Position numbers and translations under genes: made by a program
DNA from: Cucumis sativus
Lineage: Eukaryota; Streptophyta; Magnoliopsida; Cucurbitales; Cucurbitaceae
Reading direction: 5' to 3'
NCBI RefSeq assembly: GCF_000004075.3
Contig: NC_026659.2
Span: forward strand, 5,394,001-5,458,000
Length of the DNA stretch: 64,000 nt
The notes under the pieces: generated by a model
The model's database searches: none
What the model was told of the DNA's origin: nothing
The model's input: only the letters and a program-made list of their open reading frames with translations
Shown: in pieces, positions 35,293 through 46,449 of the stretch
Layout: each line of letters opens with the position of its first letter
How positions within the stretch are numbered: position 1 is the first letter of the stretch

Positions 35293-38200
35293 ATGGCACC
35301 AATCAACGATGTTGATGAAGAAAAAATGGAGGTTGCCGCACCCCAAACGGCTCATCAGATTAGCAGTGGTTTGTCTTTCTTCGTTTTTGTCTTCCCTTTT
35401 TTGCTTTTCTGATGTGGATCTCTCTCTCTTTCTGCAATTTGTTTGAATTGTGTCTTTTTTTTATGAAATTTGAAACATGGATCGTTTTCTACCTTTTTAG
35501 TTTTCTTTTAGTTTGCTTTAGAATACCCTTTTTACTTTTGTGAAATTGAAGGATTATAATGACCAACTGCCAAATGTTGACATATGATTTGTCTTCTTTT
35601 TCTCTTCAAACCCAAGTAAACAAACCTAGTTCATGTTCTTTTCTTTTTTGTCTGCTTTTGGATTTTTAGATTTCAGTGGAATTTTCCCTTCAACTTTTAT
35701 CATGAGATTGGGGTTTTCGTTTGCGTTTGCCCTCTCAATACCATCCATCAGCTAACTTGTGTTCTTTTTCAATATTCAGATTCATGGTTTCAAGCAGGTT
35801 TTGTCCTTACCACTGGTATCAACAGTGCTTATGTACTGGGATACTCAGGTACTATAATGGTTCCTCTTGGTTGGATTGGTGGAGTCGTTGGTTTGATTGC
35901 AGCTACCGCCATTTCATTATATGCAAATTGTCTTATTGCCAAGCTCCATGAATTTGGTGGGAAGAGGCATATCAGATACAGAGATTTAGCAGGCTTTATA
36001 TACGGTATGAGCGACACCAAAATAATGGAATGACTGTTTTGGCTTCTTTTTCTTTATTCCTTCTTGATGGCTTTTCTTCTTTTCCAGGTAGGACAGCATA
36101 TTCTCTTACATGGGGATTACAATATGCCAATCTGTTCATGATTAATGTGGGATACATCATCTTAGCTGGTCAAGCCTTGAAGGTGAGATCAATAGAAGTA
36201 TACTGATCTTGCTTTCAAACTAATGAAATTTCTAATTCTTAGTATTGAACAAGTGAAATTACTTGAAAAATATGAACACAACTTTATTTAAGTATTGGGG
36301 GTAGGTAACTTGTTTTGACTTCCTTGCTCCATGTTTTATGACTTTCTATTTATTTGACTGCACAAGAGTCAAGATAATTACACCTATGCGTGTACTTTTG
36401 AAATACACTAAGCTTCCGGTTGTTGCTATGTGCCGCTTTCTCATCCTCAATATCGTTCTTCAAGTTGAACACAGACTTTTAGTTTTGACCTATTAAAGAC
36501 TAGTCTAACATCAATACTAAAATGTATGAAAATGCAAATAATCTTTTTACTTTAATAGGCCAGAATTTTAGCCCCCCCCCAAGTTTAATATGAATCAAAG
36601 ATGGTCTCATCTTGTCCCATTCACATGTTGAACTGCTCCAAAATGTTTACTTTAGTATCATTAGAGAAAAGTTTGGTAGAGTAATGGAACTCTAATTAAG
36701 TACCACTTTGCTGACAAGTATAATTAAAGAAATAAATTAAAGGACGGAAACAAAAGGTCAATTGTTCTGATCAACAACAAAAGCAGTTCACTTTTATCAA
36801 AATCCAAGTTCTGTTTTCACTTCATTTTGTTTGTATACCACGTCCTTTTATTCTGTGTTGCACTGTGACCCATCAGATTACTTGTCTGTTCTGCAGGCTC
36901 TTTATGTCCTCTTCAGTGATGACCATGTTATGAAGCTTCCCTATTTTATAGCCATTGCTGGCGTTGTTTGTGCGTTGTTTGCAATATCAATACCCCATTT
37001 GTCAGCTCTAAAAATATGGCTGGGATTCTCAACTGTTTTCAGTTTAGTATACATCATTGTGGCATTTATACTGTCTCTTCGGGATGGTAAGTTTCACTTT
37101 CCATTGTCTAGTTTTGTCAATCTTTGCAATTGACTTGTTGCAACTAGAGTTCAATATATTCATTTCAAACTCAACGAATTGAAATCAAAATTTATTCTTG
37201 AACGCATAATATTTATTTCCACGAGAGAAGCTTCAGTTGTCTACAATATCTGGAAAATAACTTTACCCACCTATAGTTAAATTATTTATTTCATCTCACG
37301 TTAATATCTCCTCCCCACATCATTGTCTTTGTACTTTCTTCATTGGTTTAAGTTATCTAGCGCAACACAATTAAACTCGATGAAAATCTTTTTCATTCTG
37401 AGTTTTGTTCAATGTGTATTGACTAGTCTAACTTTCCTCTATTGATAAAGATTTCTTGGTTTAAAATTTGCCATTAACGGCTTCTGCCATATATCAGGAG
37501 TTAAGACACCTGCAGATTATAGCCTTCCAGGATCGTCAACTAGCAAAATTTTTACGACAATAGGAGCATCTGCAAATTTGGTTTTTGCCTTCAATACAGG
37601 GATGCTTCCAGAAATTCAGGTGTGGCAAGAACTTACTTGATCCTTGTTTTCTAAATTACATTGCACCCTTCTGTTGCTCACTGGACAAGATTGTTACCAG
37701 ATTTTAAGCTCGTAAACATGATTAATCTGTCAGTACAAAAGAATTCTAACTGGATTAAAATCAATCCAACAAAATCCAAGGTTTTGAAATTCATATCCAG
37801 TTCAACTCCATTGAGTTCTATATGTATAAATTCACCCAAACACCCTTTTGTTGTTTCCTTTCACATCTTTTCATCACTGATATTCCATCTATGTTCTTCA
37901 AACATTCATTGCTGAATAAAAATGTTGTTACAGGCCACAGTGAGACAGCCTGTAGTGAAGAACATGCTAAAGGCTCTCTACTTCCAGTTCACCGCCGGAG
38001 TTTTGCCCATGTACGCGGTTACTTTTATTGGATACTGGGCATATGGATCTTCCACCTCAACTTATTTACTCAACAGCGTAAATGGTCCTATTTGGATCAA
38101 AGCAGCAGCAAATATATCTGCTTTCCTTCAAACAGTCATCGCTTTGCATGTAATTGTCATCAGTCTTCTCTTCTAACTTCCAAAAATGCTCTCTTTCCTT

Positions 38201-38640
38201 AATTGATATATGCGGTTCTCAATCTGTTTTAAACTCAATGGTGTTTCATCATTTGCATTCAGATATTTGCCAGCCCAATGTACGAGTATTTAGACACGAA
38301 GTATGGGATCACAGGAAGCGCACTGAATATAAAAAACTTGTCATTCAGAATAGTTGTGAGAGGAGGGTACCTGGCCATAACCACACTGATCTCAGCCATG
38401 TTGCCTTTCCTTGGAGATTTCATGAGCCTTACAGGAGCAATCAGCACATTGCCACTTACATTTATACTTGCAAACCACATGTACCTCGTGGCAAAGAAGA
38501 CCAAACTCAATTCTTTACAGAGGCTTTGGCATTGGTTGAATGTTTGTTTCTTTGGCTGTATGTCTTTAGCAGCAGCAGTTGCAGCTGTAAGGCTCATAGC
38601 AGTAGACTCTAAAACCTACAATTTATTTGCCGATCTATGA
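35293..38640 (+). CDS. Proline transporter (ProT, AAAP amino acid transporter family)
   Basis: Seven exons: 35293-35368, 35780-36004, 36088-36182, 36897-37086, 37498-37619, 37934-38149, 38263-38640. All junctions are GT-AG; the product is 433 residues, close to Arabidopsis ProT1-3. Key stretches are [20 protein letters not shown] (first membrane helices), [59 protein letters not shown], and the C-terminal [13 protein letters not shown]. About 11 membrane helices are expected. The family imports proline, glycine betaine and related solutes with protons at the plasma membrane. No ATG lies upstream in frame, and the region just before lacks the transporter core, so the ATG at 35293 is used. Parts of exons 1 and 4 recur as relics at 19811 and 9357. 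Confidence 0.95.
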
Positions 38641-39168
38641 TCAAACTTCATTTTAATTCATGTTCATCGAAATATCTCAGTTTCTTCATAGATAGGCTGC
38701 TTTCTCTTCCTAGTCTTAGAGCTTCCACCAGATAGTAATCATAATACCTAGTGTGGCCTACCTTAGATTACAATCTGATACTTTTGTCATTGTTTTCAAG
38801 TTTTTTTTTTCCCTTTTCATCTTCTGTTGCATAGTTTTGTGCTTTGTATTGATGAAAAATGGAATATAATATATAAAAGAAAACATAATTGGCTTCGGGG
38901 TTTTTCTTCAAGATCGCTTACACCCAGACTTCATGGGCTCTCGAATTGAAGTAACATGTGTATCTTATAATTGATAAATGATTAGATTTTCAATGTAGCA
39001 GTGTGGTATACCATGAAATTTTATTTTATTGTATTCATTCCCACGATAATATAATACAAAAAGTAAACGATCGAACTGTTTCGACACTCAAAAGTTACAC
39101 AAAATACATTTGAAGTCCTTTACTAACCAAATCAACCCAAACAAAGCATTCACACAAATGATTCAACT
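38641..39168. other. 3' flanks between ProT and sHSP 1
   Basis: Convergent gene ends; 3' UTR-like sequence, with AATATAATATATAAAAG near 38865 as a possible polyadenylation area for ProT. No gene. Confidence 0.5.
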
Positions 39169-39633
39169 TTAACCAGAGATGTCAAGGGACTTGACCTCAG
39201 GCTTGTTCTCTTCCATTTTAGGCACCATCACTGTCAGCACTCCGTTCTCCATGTTGGCCGTCACTTCCTCAATTTTAGCATTCTCAGGCAGCCTAAATCT
39301 CCTCATGAACTTCCCACTGCTTCGTTCAATTCTATGCCATTTATCATTCTTCTCTTCCTGCTCTTTGCTCCTCTCCCCACTGATTTGCAAAACTCTGCCC
39401 TTTCCCACTTCTACTTTGACTTCTTCCTTCTTGATTCCGGGAAGATCAGCCTTGAAGATATAGGCTTCTGGGGTTTCTTTCCAATCGATGCGAGTGTTGG
39501 GAAAAGCAGAGGAAGGGGCATTGGCCAATGAGTTTGAAAATGGGAAGCCTGCGAATGGATCCCAAACGTCCAATGAAAAGGGGTCGAACATTTTGCTTCG
39601 TTGGCCACCAACAATGCTTGGAATCAGCCACAT
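39169..39633 (-). CDS. Class I small heat-shock protein 1
   Basis: Single-exon gene of 154 residues, about 17.5 kDa by length. The start is at 39633 ([19 protein letters not shown]), matching class I N-termini (MSLIPSI.GG.R...DPFSLD.WDPF); the longer open frame upstream has no family similarity. The alpha-crystallin domain runs from about 48 ([17 protein letters not shown]) to about 140, with [14 protein letters not shown] and GVLTVMVPK. The C-terminal LDI motif (KSLDISG) serves as the I-x-I anchor. A cytosolic ATP-independent holdase that forms oligomers and binds unfolding proteins. The second residue Trp instead of Ser is unusual for the class. Strong heat-shock element about 250 bases upstream. 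Confidence 0.94.
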   Translation of the reverse strand: MWLIPSIVGGQRSKMFDPFSLDVWDPFAGFPFSNSLANAPSSAFPNTRIDWKETPEAYIFKADLPGIKKEEVKVEVGKGRVLQISGERSKEQEEKNDKWHRIERSSGKFMRRFRLPENAKIEEVTANMENGVLTVMVPKMEENKPEVKSLDISG

Positions 39634-39775
39634 GATTTTAGTTTGACTGTTGAAATAAGTTCGTGCGATGGGGAAAAAGAAGTTAAATCTGAAGCTGTAA
39701 AGTTGGGGAGGGAATGTGAGATTTTGTTGTTGTCGTTGACGACTTAATGGTATGGTTGTATTATGTACTCTCACC

Positions 39776-39784
39776 ATTTAAATA
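39776..39784 (-). promoter_or_regulatory. TATA box of sHSP 1
   Basis: Minus-strand TATTTAAAT, about 145 bases before the start codon. The same TATTTAAA string stands before sHSP 3 and sHSP 4. Confidence 0.55.
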
Positions 39785-39887
39785 AGATCGAACATAAAAA
39801 AATTCGAGATCTTTCAAGGCTTTTCTTGCTGTTTTAATTTCCTTAAATTCTCGTTGCCTTTTCAAAAGGGTAGAGGATGTTGAGCTT

Positions 39888-39912
39888 GTTCCCTAACGTT
39901 CTCCAACCTTCT
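39888..39912 (-). promoter_or_regulatory. Heat-shock element of sHSP 1
   Basis: On the minus strand: AGAAG GTTGG AGAAC GTTAG GGAAC, that is GAA units every ten bases with TT in the alternate units. This is a near-ideal five-unit HSE about 105 bases upstream of the TATA box. It shares its first ten bases with the HSE of sHSP 4. Confidence 0.75.
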
Positions 39913-41524
39913 CGATTCCTTGTAACTTTGGCTTTAATATCCAAATTTAGCTGAAAGCACATGAGATGTTTGTTTTTATTTCTCTTTTACTATTTATGCC
40001 CACTCACATATTTCAAATCTATCGATGGCTACAATTTTTAACTCATGGTTGCTAGTAAGCCAAAGGCCCAGGGTCCATTTCCAACACGTGTTAGTACTTA
40101 GTTTTGATTAGGAATGGTAATCGCATCGGTTGGGACTTGGAACTTGGAACTTGGAACCAGGTTGTTCGTCCACTTCTTGCTAATCTTGTTGAGAATTTGT
40201 TAAGCGTCAATGGTGGCGGCATTGTACCTTACTCGCAATTGCGATGGATCTCTCACAGCGGTAAACTGAGTTCATCGTTGTTCTGCAATTACGCTGTAGG
40301 GCTTCCTAATTTTGGTTACATTTCTTCTTTGATTTTACCCTCTTAAATGAGGGATAAAAGAGCTTTGAACTTATATAATGATTACTGATAATCAACCAAT
40401 CTAAATTTCTTCTTCGTTTCTTCCTATTCCAATTTAGGGTGGCCTCCTATAGTTTTTTCCCATTAACTTCTTCAATGGAGACCTTGCAGGTAATGGGTTT
40501 TAGGGCTTAATAATCTTCCTCTGTTTTCTATACTTTGGGTGGTTTGCAGTTTTCCCTTATTTTTAACGTGATTCACTCATATATCGGTGTCTAATTAATA
40601 AAAATGTGAAAAATGCTATGTCGTTTGAGACTAGTGCAATCAGACTATTAACTTGTGAATCTAAATTTTATATAGGTCTTTTTAGTTCAACAAGTATCAA
40701 TGGACCTCAGTCATCATGAATTCATCACTCTTCACATTAACCACAAAAAGCTAGTCAACCTCGCTAGTCAACCTCAACCACAAGCTATAGATATTTGTTG
40801 ATTTTCTGTATTTCTAAATTTTTGCTTGGTTAAAATTATCTTCATTCATGTGTGGATTCATATATTATCTCATCCATAAGTTTTAGATCATTTCATGGTA
40901 GAATACAAACACGCTTATCACATAGGCAACACCAACTATTGAAAACAAAATTTAACCAAGAAAAACTCACATGATCTTAACATGCAACTTAAGATGAATT
41001 TATAGTTTAGAAAAGAGTATTTGAAATGATGCTAATGAAACTAAAAAATAGACAGTTGTAAATCAATGTTGTGTTTATATTCTGAGTTTCTTTTTTAAGA
41101 AATGGAGGGAGCAATCTTTTTTAAGAAAAAAAACCTTATAACTCGAATTCTCCAATTTTGTGTCTAATATACTTGTTTGTATCTAATAAATTTTTAAAAA
41201 ATATGTTACATATAAACTTACAATTTTGTATCGAATAAATATGCAGCCAATAAGTATGTAAATTGAATTGAACAGATGGACTCCCACCTTCAACTTTACT
41301 AAATTTAACTTTAAAGATCGATGTAAAATCAGATTGGATATTTCTATCTGCCAGAAAATGAGATCCGTTCATGTCCATCACACATTATGGACAACGACGG
41401 TATCCATTACCAAGATAAACACGGAGGCACAGAGACATTTAAAACAACAGTACCAACCCAACTCATTCCATTTCCACCATATTTACTCCAAAGCAGTGTA
41501 CGAAGGAGGTTTAAAGAAAGACCC
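39913..41524. other. Region between divergent sHSP 1 and sHSP 2
   Basis: Holds a CACGTG G-box near 40085 and an 80-codon frame at 40104-40346 (LLANLVENLLSVNGGGIVPY...) that I do not recognise and do not call. The rest is AT-rich, with the presumed 5' UTR of sHSP 2 just before 41525. Confidence 0.4.
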
Positions 41525-41962
41525 ATGTCACTGATTCGGCGAATGACCGGCGGGAGGCGGCGAAGAAACATGTTCTTCGACCCCTTCGTATTGGAGAATT
41601 GGGATTCATCTGAAGAAACAGCCTCTGCTTTCATGGTCACTCAAATCGACTGGAAAGAGACGCCAAATGCTCACATCTTCAAGGCGGATCTTCCTGGTTT
41701 GAAAATAGAAGAAGTGAACATGGATGTTAATGAAGCCAAAATTCTGGAGTTGAGTGGTGAGAGAATGAAGGAGACAAAGGAGGAGAGCGAAGAGTGGCAC
41801 AGAGTGGAGCGGAGGAGTGGTAAGTTCTTGAGGAGATTCAGATTGCCGGAGAATGTCAAAGTGGAGGACATAAATGTAAGCATGGAGGATGGGATTTTGA
41901 CGGTGATTGTGCCCAAAATTGAAGGCGTAAAGCCTGAAATCAAATCCATTGCAATCTCTTAA
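41525..41962 (+). CDS. Class I-like small heat-shock protein 2 (divergent)
   Basis: Single exon, 145 residues. The start chosen, ATG 41525 ([21 protein letters not shown]), lines up with the class I N-terminus; an open frame continues upstream but without similarity. The alpha-crystallin domain begins at [17 protein letters not shown] and ends near GILTVIVPK. The C-terminal tail KSIAIS keeps an I-x-I motif. It differs from its three neighbours: a shorter, Arg-rich N-terminal arm, [11 protein letters not shown] in place of [11 protein letters not shown], and no clear heat-shock element or TATTTAAA box. It may be expressed in development or constitutively, or weakly; that is inference. Confidence 0.88.
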   Translation: MSLIRRMTGGRRRRNMFFDPFVLENWDSSEETASAFMVTQIDWKETPNAHIFKADLPGLKIEEVNMDVNEAKILELSGERMKETKEESEEWHRVERRSGKFLRRFRLPENVKVEDINVSMEDGILTVIVPKIEGVKPEIKSIAIS

Positions 41963-42467
41963 TACATATGTAACAATCGTGTTATGTTCTGTTCTGTTGA
42001 ATGAAAAACTCTTTATCCCATAACTCTATGCGATTCAGATTGCCGGAGACTTCAAATTTTTGTATTTAATACTCTGGTATGGATATCAAAGTCAATGTGT
42101 TCATTTAGAATTTTCAGTATATTTCATCAATACATTTCCAATGTTGGTCCTAGTCAGTTAGCGAAATTTTTAATCTACAACTTTAGAGCTTGCATCTGGA
42201 CTAGAGGATGATCGGAAATTAGATGGAAAACCTTTGAAGCGTGAAAACGTTGGCCCCTCTCATCAAGTGTTAAAGCAAGAAAAGAAACTTAAGGAACAAC
42301 TTGGATTATATTTATTCTCATTATACACAACCAAACACATAGCGTTTCAACAAAAGTTACAAACGTTCACAAAACACATTAACACAGCTCATTCTTCCAT
42401 AATATAGTAAACAAACAGAGGCAGAGACAAAGCCCAGACTCAGTACTCAGAATGAACACCATAAGGT
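41963..42467. other. Convergent 3' region of sHSP 2 and sHSP 3
   Basis: 3' UTRs and short spacer. A short copy of sHSP coding sequence (CGATTCAGATTGCCGGAGA, about 42030) reappears just after the sHSP 2 stop, matching its own RFRLPEN codons; this suggests a small local duplication or gene conversion scar. Confidence 0.45.
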
Positions 42468-42947
42468 TCAACCAGCGATGTCAATGGACTTGATCTCAGG
42501 CTTCTTCTCTTCCATTTTAGGCACCATCACAGTCAGAACTCCATTCTCCATGCTGGCTTTCACCTCCTCCACTTTAGCATTCTCAGGCAGCCTGAATCTC
42601 CTCATGAACTTCCCACAGCTCCGTTCAATTCTGTGCCATTTGTCATTCTTCTCCTCCTGCTCTTTGCTCCTCTCTCCACTGATTTGCAAAACTCTGCCTT
42701 CTTCGACTTCTACTTTGACTTCTTCCTTCTTGATTCCGGGAAGATCAGCCTTGAAGATGTGGGCTTGTGGGGTCTCCTTCCAGTCGATGCGAGTGTTGGC
42801 GAAAGCAGAGGTTTCACGAGCAGAGGAGGGAGCGTTGGCCAAGGAGTTTGAAAAGGGGAAGCCTTCGAAGGGATCCCAAATGTCCAATGAAAAGGGGTCG
42901 AAGACGTTGCTGCGGCGACCACCGAAAATGCTTGGAACGAGAGCCAT
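42468..42947 (-). CDS. Class I small heat-shock protein 3
   Basis: Single exon, 159 residues. N-terminus [30 protein letters not shown]. The alpha-crystallin domain runs from [27 protein letters not shown] to GVLTVMVPK; tail KSIDIAG with the I-x-I anchor. Very similar to sHSP 1, with an extra RETSAFA segment before the domain. One Ser is replaced by Cys in [11 protein letters not shown]. Cytosolic holdase chaperone. Upstream on the minus strand are a TATTTAAAT box and clustered GAA/TTC units. Likely a tandem or inverted duplicate of sHSP 1. Confidence 0.94.
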   Translation of the reverse strand: MALVPSIFGGRRSNVFDPFSLDIWDPFEGFPFSNSLANAPSSARETSAFANTRIDWKETPQAHIFKADLPGIKKEEVKVEVEEGRVLQISGERSKEQEEKNDKWHRIERSCGKFMRRFRLPENAKVEEVKASMENGVLTVMVPKMEEKKPEIKSIDIAG

Positions 42948-43063
42948 GGTTGTTGAATTTGAAGTTGGAAGAAGTAGATTGGATCGAAAGAGAGTGTTTT
43001 GCAGAAGTGGGAATTATCTCGTTGGATGATTTCTGGATGACAATCAACCGAGTGGTTTGAGGG

Positions 43064-43180
43064 ATTTAAATAGGAAGCAACAGAAGAAGGGAGTGGATTC
43101 GCGGGTTTTCTGGTATGTTCCTTTAGCTGTTTCTTATTCCATTTCTATAAGGTTCTACCACTTTCTTCATGAAGTTTGGA
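43064..43180 (-). promoter_or_regulatory. TATA box and heat-shock element region of sHSP 3
   Basis: TATTTAAAT at 43064-43072. Farther upstream (about 43130-43175, minus strand) AACTTCATGAAGAAAG and AGAACCTTATAGAAATGGAA form imperfect HSE arrays (TTCATGAA is a perfect head-to-head pair). Confidence 0.55.
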
Positions 43181-43372
43181 CCCAGTCTTCACAATAGTTG
43201 AGCCCACCTCATGTATTTTGATTATTTTACCTTTCATCGTTCAAATTTAGTTTTTATCTTATATATGAATACATTTTTACAAAATACGTAGTTCGAGAGT
43301 TAAAATACCTAATATATTACAAAGTTACACCTGCCTTTAAATCTTCCAATCTAGCAATATTTTTTTATTTTA

Positions 43373-43377
43373 GTTTC
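43373..43377 (+). repeat. Target site duplication, left
   Basis: GTTTC directly before the LTR start TGTAGATATG. The same five bases follow the LTR end at 46045-46049. Confidence 0.8.
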
Positions 43378-46044
43378 TGTAGATATGTATTTTGTTCTGT
43401 CTTTTTATTTTTTTTATTAATTAATTTTTTTTTAAAGAATTTGAATTTGAATTTAAATTTAAATTCTAAAATTTAAATCTTAATTTTTGAATTTATGTTT
43501 TAAAACAAAAACAAAAATAAAAACATATTTAAAATTAAATATAAAAATAAAGATTTTTTTTTTTCTTCTCCCTATTTTTCTCAACCATCCGTTTTCATGA
43601 GTCACAACCCTCTCACTTTCTCTCAATCTCTCACGTTCTCCCACTCTTCCACATTTTCCCCATTTGTCTGTACTCTATTTCACTATCTAAACCTACCTCA
43701 CTTATATCTAAAAAAAGAGACATTTCCCTATAAAAAGAGAAGGACAAAATTCAATTGAAGAGAATTTTTTTTGGCTGGAGAATTATTTGGTAGAGAAGAG
43801 GGACACGTAAAAGATTTTTTTTGGAAGAGGTGAGGAGGATCAAGCCAGAACATTTTGCATTTAAGGCAGATCTTGTAAGTTCTTTTTTTTTTTATTCATG
43901 TTTGATGATACTGGCTTAATTATTTGGCACCCAGTAATTATTTGGCAGCCATCCGGGTGCTGTCTTAATTATTCATTTGAATCACTCATTAATTAGCTGG
44001 TGTGTTAATCATTTGGCACTCATTAATTAGCTGGTGTGTTAATCATTGGGCACTCATTTCACATCTTTTAATTATTTGGCACCCATTTGACTCTTTGATT
44101 GCTGTCCTAATTAATTAGTGTTTTGCATCTGATTACACTTATTTATGCACATCTATTTGGCCATTTGACTATTTTGATGGATGAATTCTGCATTGTGAGT
44201 TAATTATCTGATTTGGCAATAATTAATTAGCATACTGTCAATGCTATGTTAATTATTTGGCCTGTGTTAATTTTCTGCATCCTCGTTAATTATTTGACAT
44301 CCATTTGGCCATTGGAGTATTTTGATTGCTGAGTTCTGCATGCTAATTAATTTGACACCCATTTTGACTATTTGATTGCTGAGCTGATTAATTAGTTGTT
44401 TTGCATCTATTTGGCTACTGCATTAATTAATAAGTGTGTTCTTGATTAATTATTTGGCATCCATTTGGGTGCTATGTTAATTATTTCATTTGGTTAATTA
44501 ATTAAATGATGTGTTAATTATTTGATTGATGTCTTAATTATTTAACACTTATTTGACACCCATTTGGCATACTGATTTAATTATTTGCTATCTTTTTAAT
44601 TATCTAGGCACTCATTTTACATTCTGTGTTAATTGTGTGTATCCATTTGGTATCTTGCTTTAATAATTATCCATTTGGCATATGTGTTAATTATGCATTT
44701 GAGAATAACTATTCATTTGACAAGCTCTCTTAATTATGCATTGTTAATTAATTAGCACAATGTATTTGACACTTTTAATTTTTGGCATCCTCCATTGTGA
44801 GCTAATTATTTGCATATCGTTAATTATTTTGGCACTCATTTGGCCTCTTGGCATCTTGCATTACTCCTACTTTGGCATTTTGCAGTTAATTATTATTTCA
44901 CCCATTTGACATCCTCGTTTAATTATTTTGCATATTTCTGAATTAATTAATTATTTTGCATATTTCTGAATTAATTAATTATTTTGCATATTTCTGAATT
45001 AATTAATTATTTTGCATATTTCTGAATTAATTAATTATTTTGAATATTTCTAAATTAATTAATTATTTTTCATATTTCTGAATTAATTAATTATTTTGCA
45101 TATTTCTGAATTAATTATTTATTTTGCTTATTTCTGTTTCTGCATTAATTAATTATTTTTCACCTTTTATGCATGAATTAATTATTTTGTATCATTCTGA
45201 ATTAATTAATTATCTTGCTTGTGCTGTATTAATTAATCATCTTGTACATTTTGCATATTGCTTACATTATCCTGTATTTGTCTTATGCATTTATTTTATC
45301 TCAACATTTTACCCTTTAAGTATTTTTCAAATTTCATAATGTTTTGCTCATTGTTATTATTTATTTTCCAATTGAAATATAAAATGTAAATTGGAGAAAA
45401 AGTATTGTTTTTTATGGATTTTATAATTTAAAATCCATGAATACATGAAATTTTTCCGTTTGAAATTTAATTAATAGATTGTTTTTAAATAAACACATTT
45501 CATATTTTAAATGAGACTGACTAGTGTTTTCATTCTAGATACATGAAATTTCTCATTAAACACCTATGATAGAGATTAAAATATCAAGTTTTGGTATCTT
45601 AATATTCTTAAGGTGAATAAAAATCTTTTAAAACAAAAATAAACTTAATTTTTCTAATGGCTCCTATGCCACCCATAATCATCAATTCATGCTTAGGTTT
45701 TACTTTCTACGATAAACATGGGACATTTAAACAAAACCTAAATAAAAACTTTGTTTTGTGAACCTCTCTAATTTAATTTAAAAGATAAAATTGGGTAACC
45801 ATTTTTTGGGTGTTGTAGGGTGCTAACACCTTCCCTACACACAACTGACTCCCGAACTTAAATCTCTGAATATACGCAAACTTAAATCTCTGAATATACG
45901 CAGACCATTTTTTTTTCTTTTTTTTGGTGACCAATCACACCTTAATATGATTGGTGGCGACTCCAAAATTATTTATTAAAATTATTTATTAAAATTAAAT
46001 AAACGGGGAGGTCGGCCGCTCCGCGTAGCGATCACGTCGCGACA
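43378..46044 (+). mobile_element. Solo LTR, Gypsy-type, with internal minisatellites (copy 4)
   Basis: Starts TGTAGATATGTATTTTG and ends GTCGCGACA; both sides carry the same five bases GTTTC, so the borders are firm. Length 2667. Order: A/T leader, TTTTCTCAACCATCC, a promoter-like TATAAAAAGAGAAGG near 43731, an array of TTAATTATTTGGCAC units (about 43910-44900), a regular 28-bp array (44921-45132), a single-copy A/T part, then GGTGCTAACACCTTCCCTAC and GGTGGCGACTCC and a GC-rich end. No internal region and no second LTR: a solo LTR left by LTR-LTR recombination. The intact duplication suggests a fairly young insertion. Tat/Ogre-like assignment is inference. Confidence 0.85.
44921..45132 (+). 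repeat. 28-bp tandem array inside the solo LTR
   Basis: Units of AATTAATTAATTATTTTGCA plus TATTTCTG start at 44941, 44969, 44997, 45025, 45053, 45081 and 45109 (the last is 24 bp), with a partial unit before. Nearly identical units indicate recent expansion. The TTAATTAA core is palindromic. Confidence 0.9.
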
Positions 46045-46049
46045 GTTTC
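46045..46049 (+). repeat. Target site duplication, right
   Basis: GTTTC directly after the LTR end, matching 43373-43377. Confidence 0.8.
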
Positions 46050-46449
46050 CATTTCCACTTCTCTACTTTTACTTTGAGTAACTCAAGTGCTTATTAATTG
46101 AAAATCATGGTAAGAAAAAGAGGAAGAGATAAATGAGAAACGCTATTTAATTGTAATATATGTATGTGCAACCTAATCTAATCAAAACTAACTCATAAAT
46201 GGACTTAATCGATCTCATGGTCAACAGATTCTTTAATTACTTGCAAATTTGGTGAAATCCTTCATATGGCAGTCGAAGAGCTTTTGAGAGAGAGGGAAAG
46301 TTGCGAAGAGTGTTTATGAGAGAGGGGGAAATGTTGCCCGAGAGTGTTTACGAGAGAGAAAGACAGTGACGACGTGTGATGAAGTAAGAGTTTTTTTCGG
46401 TCGTGGTTCACAAGAGGGATGAAAGCATGAGATTATTTTTTTTTAAATC

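Noticed and set aside
40104-40346. 80-codon frame between sHSP 1 and sHSP 2
   Set aside because: Looks slightly gene-like (LLANLVENLLSVNGGG) but has no recognised family, no promoter evidence and the start is arbitrary.
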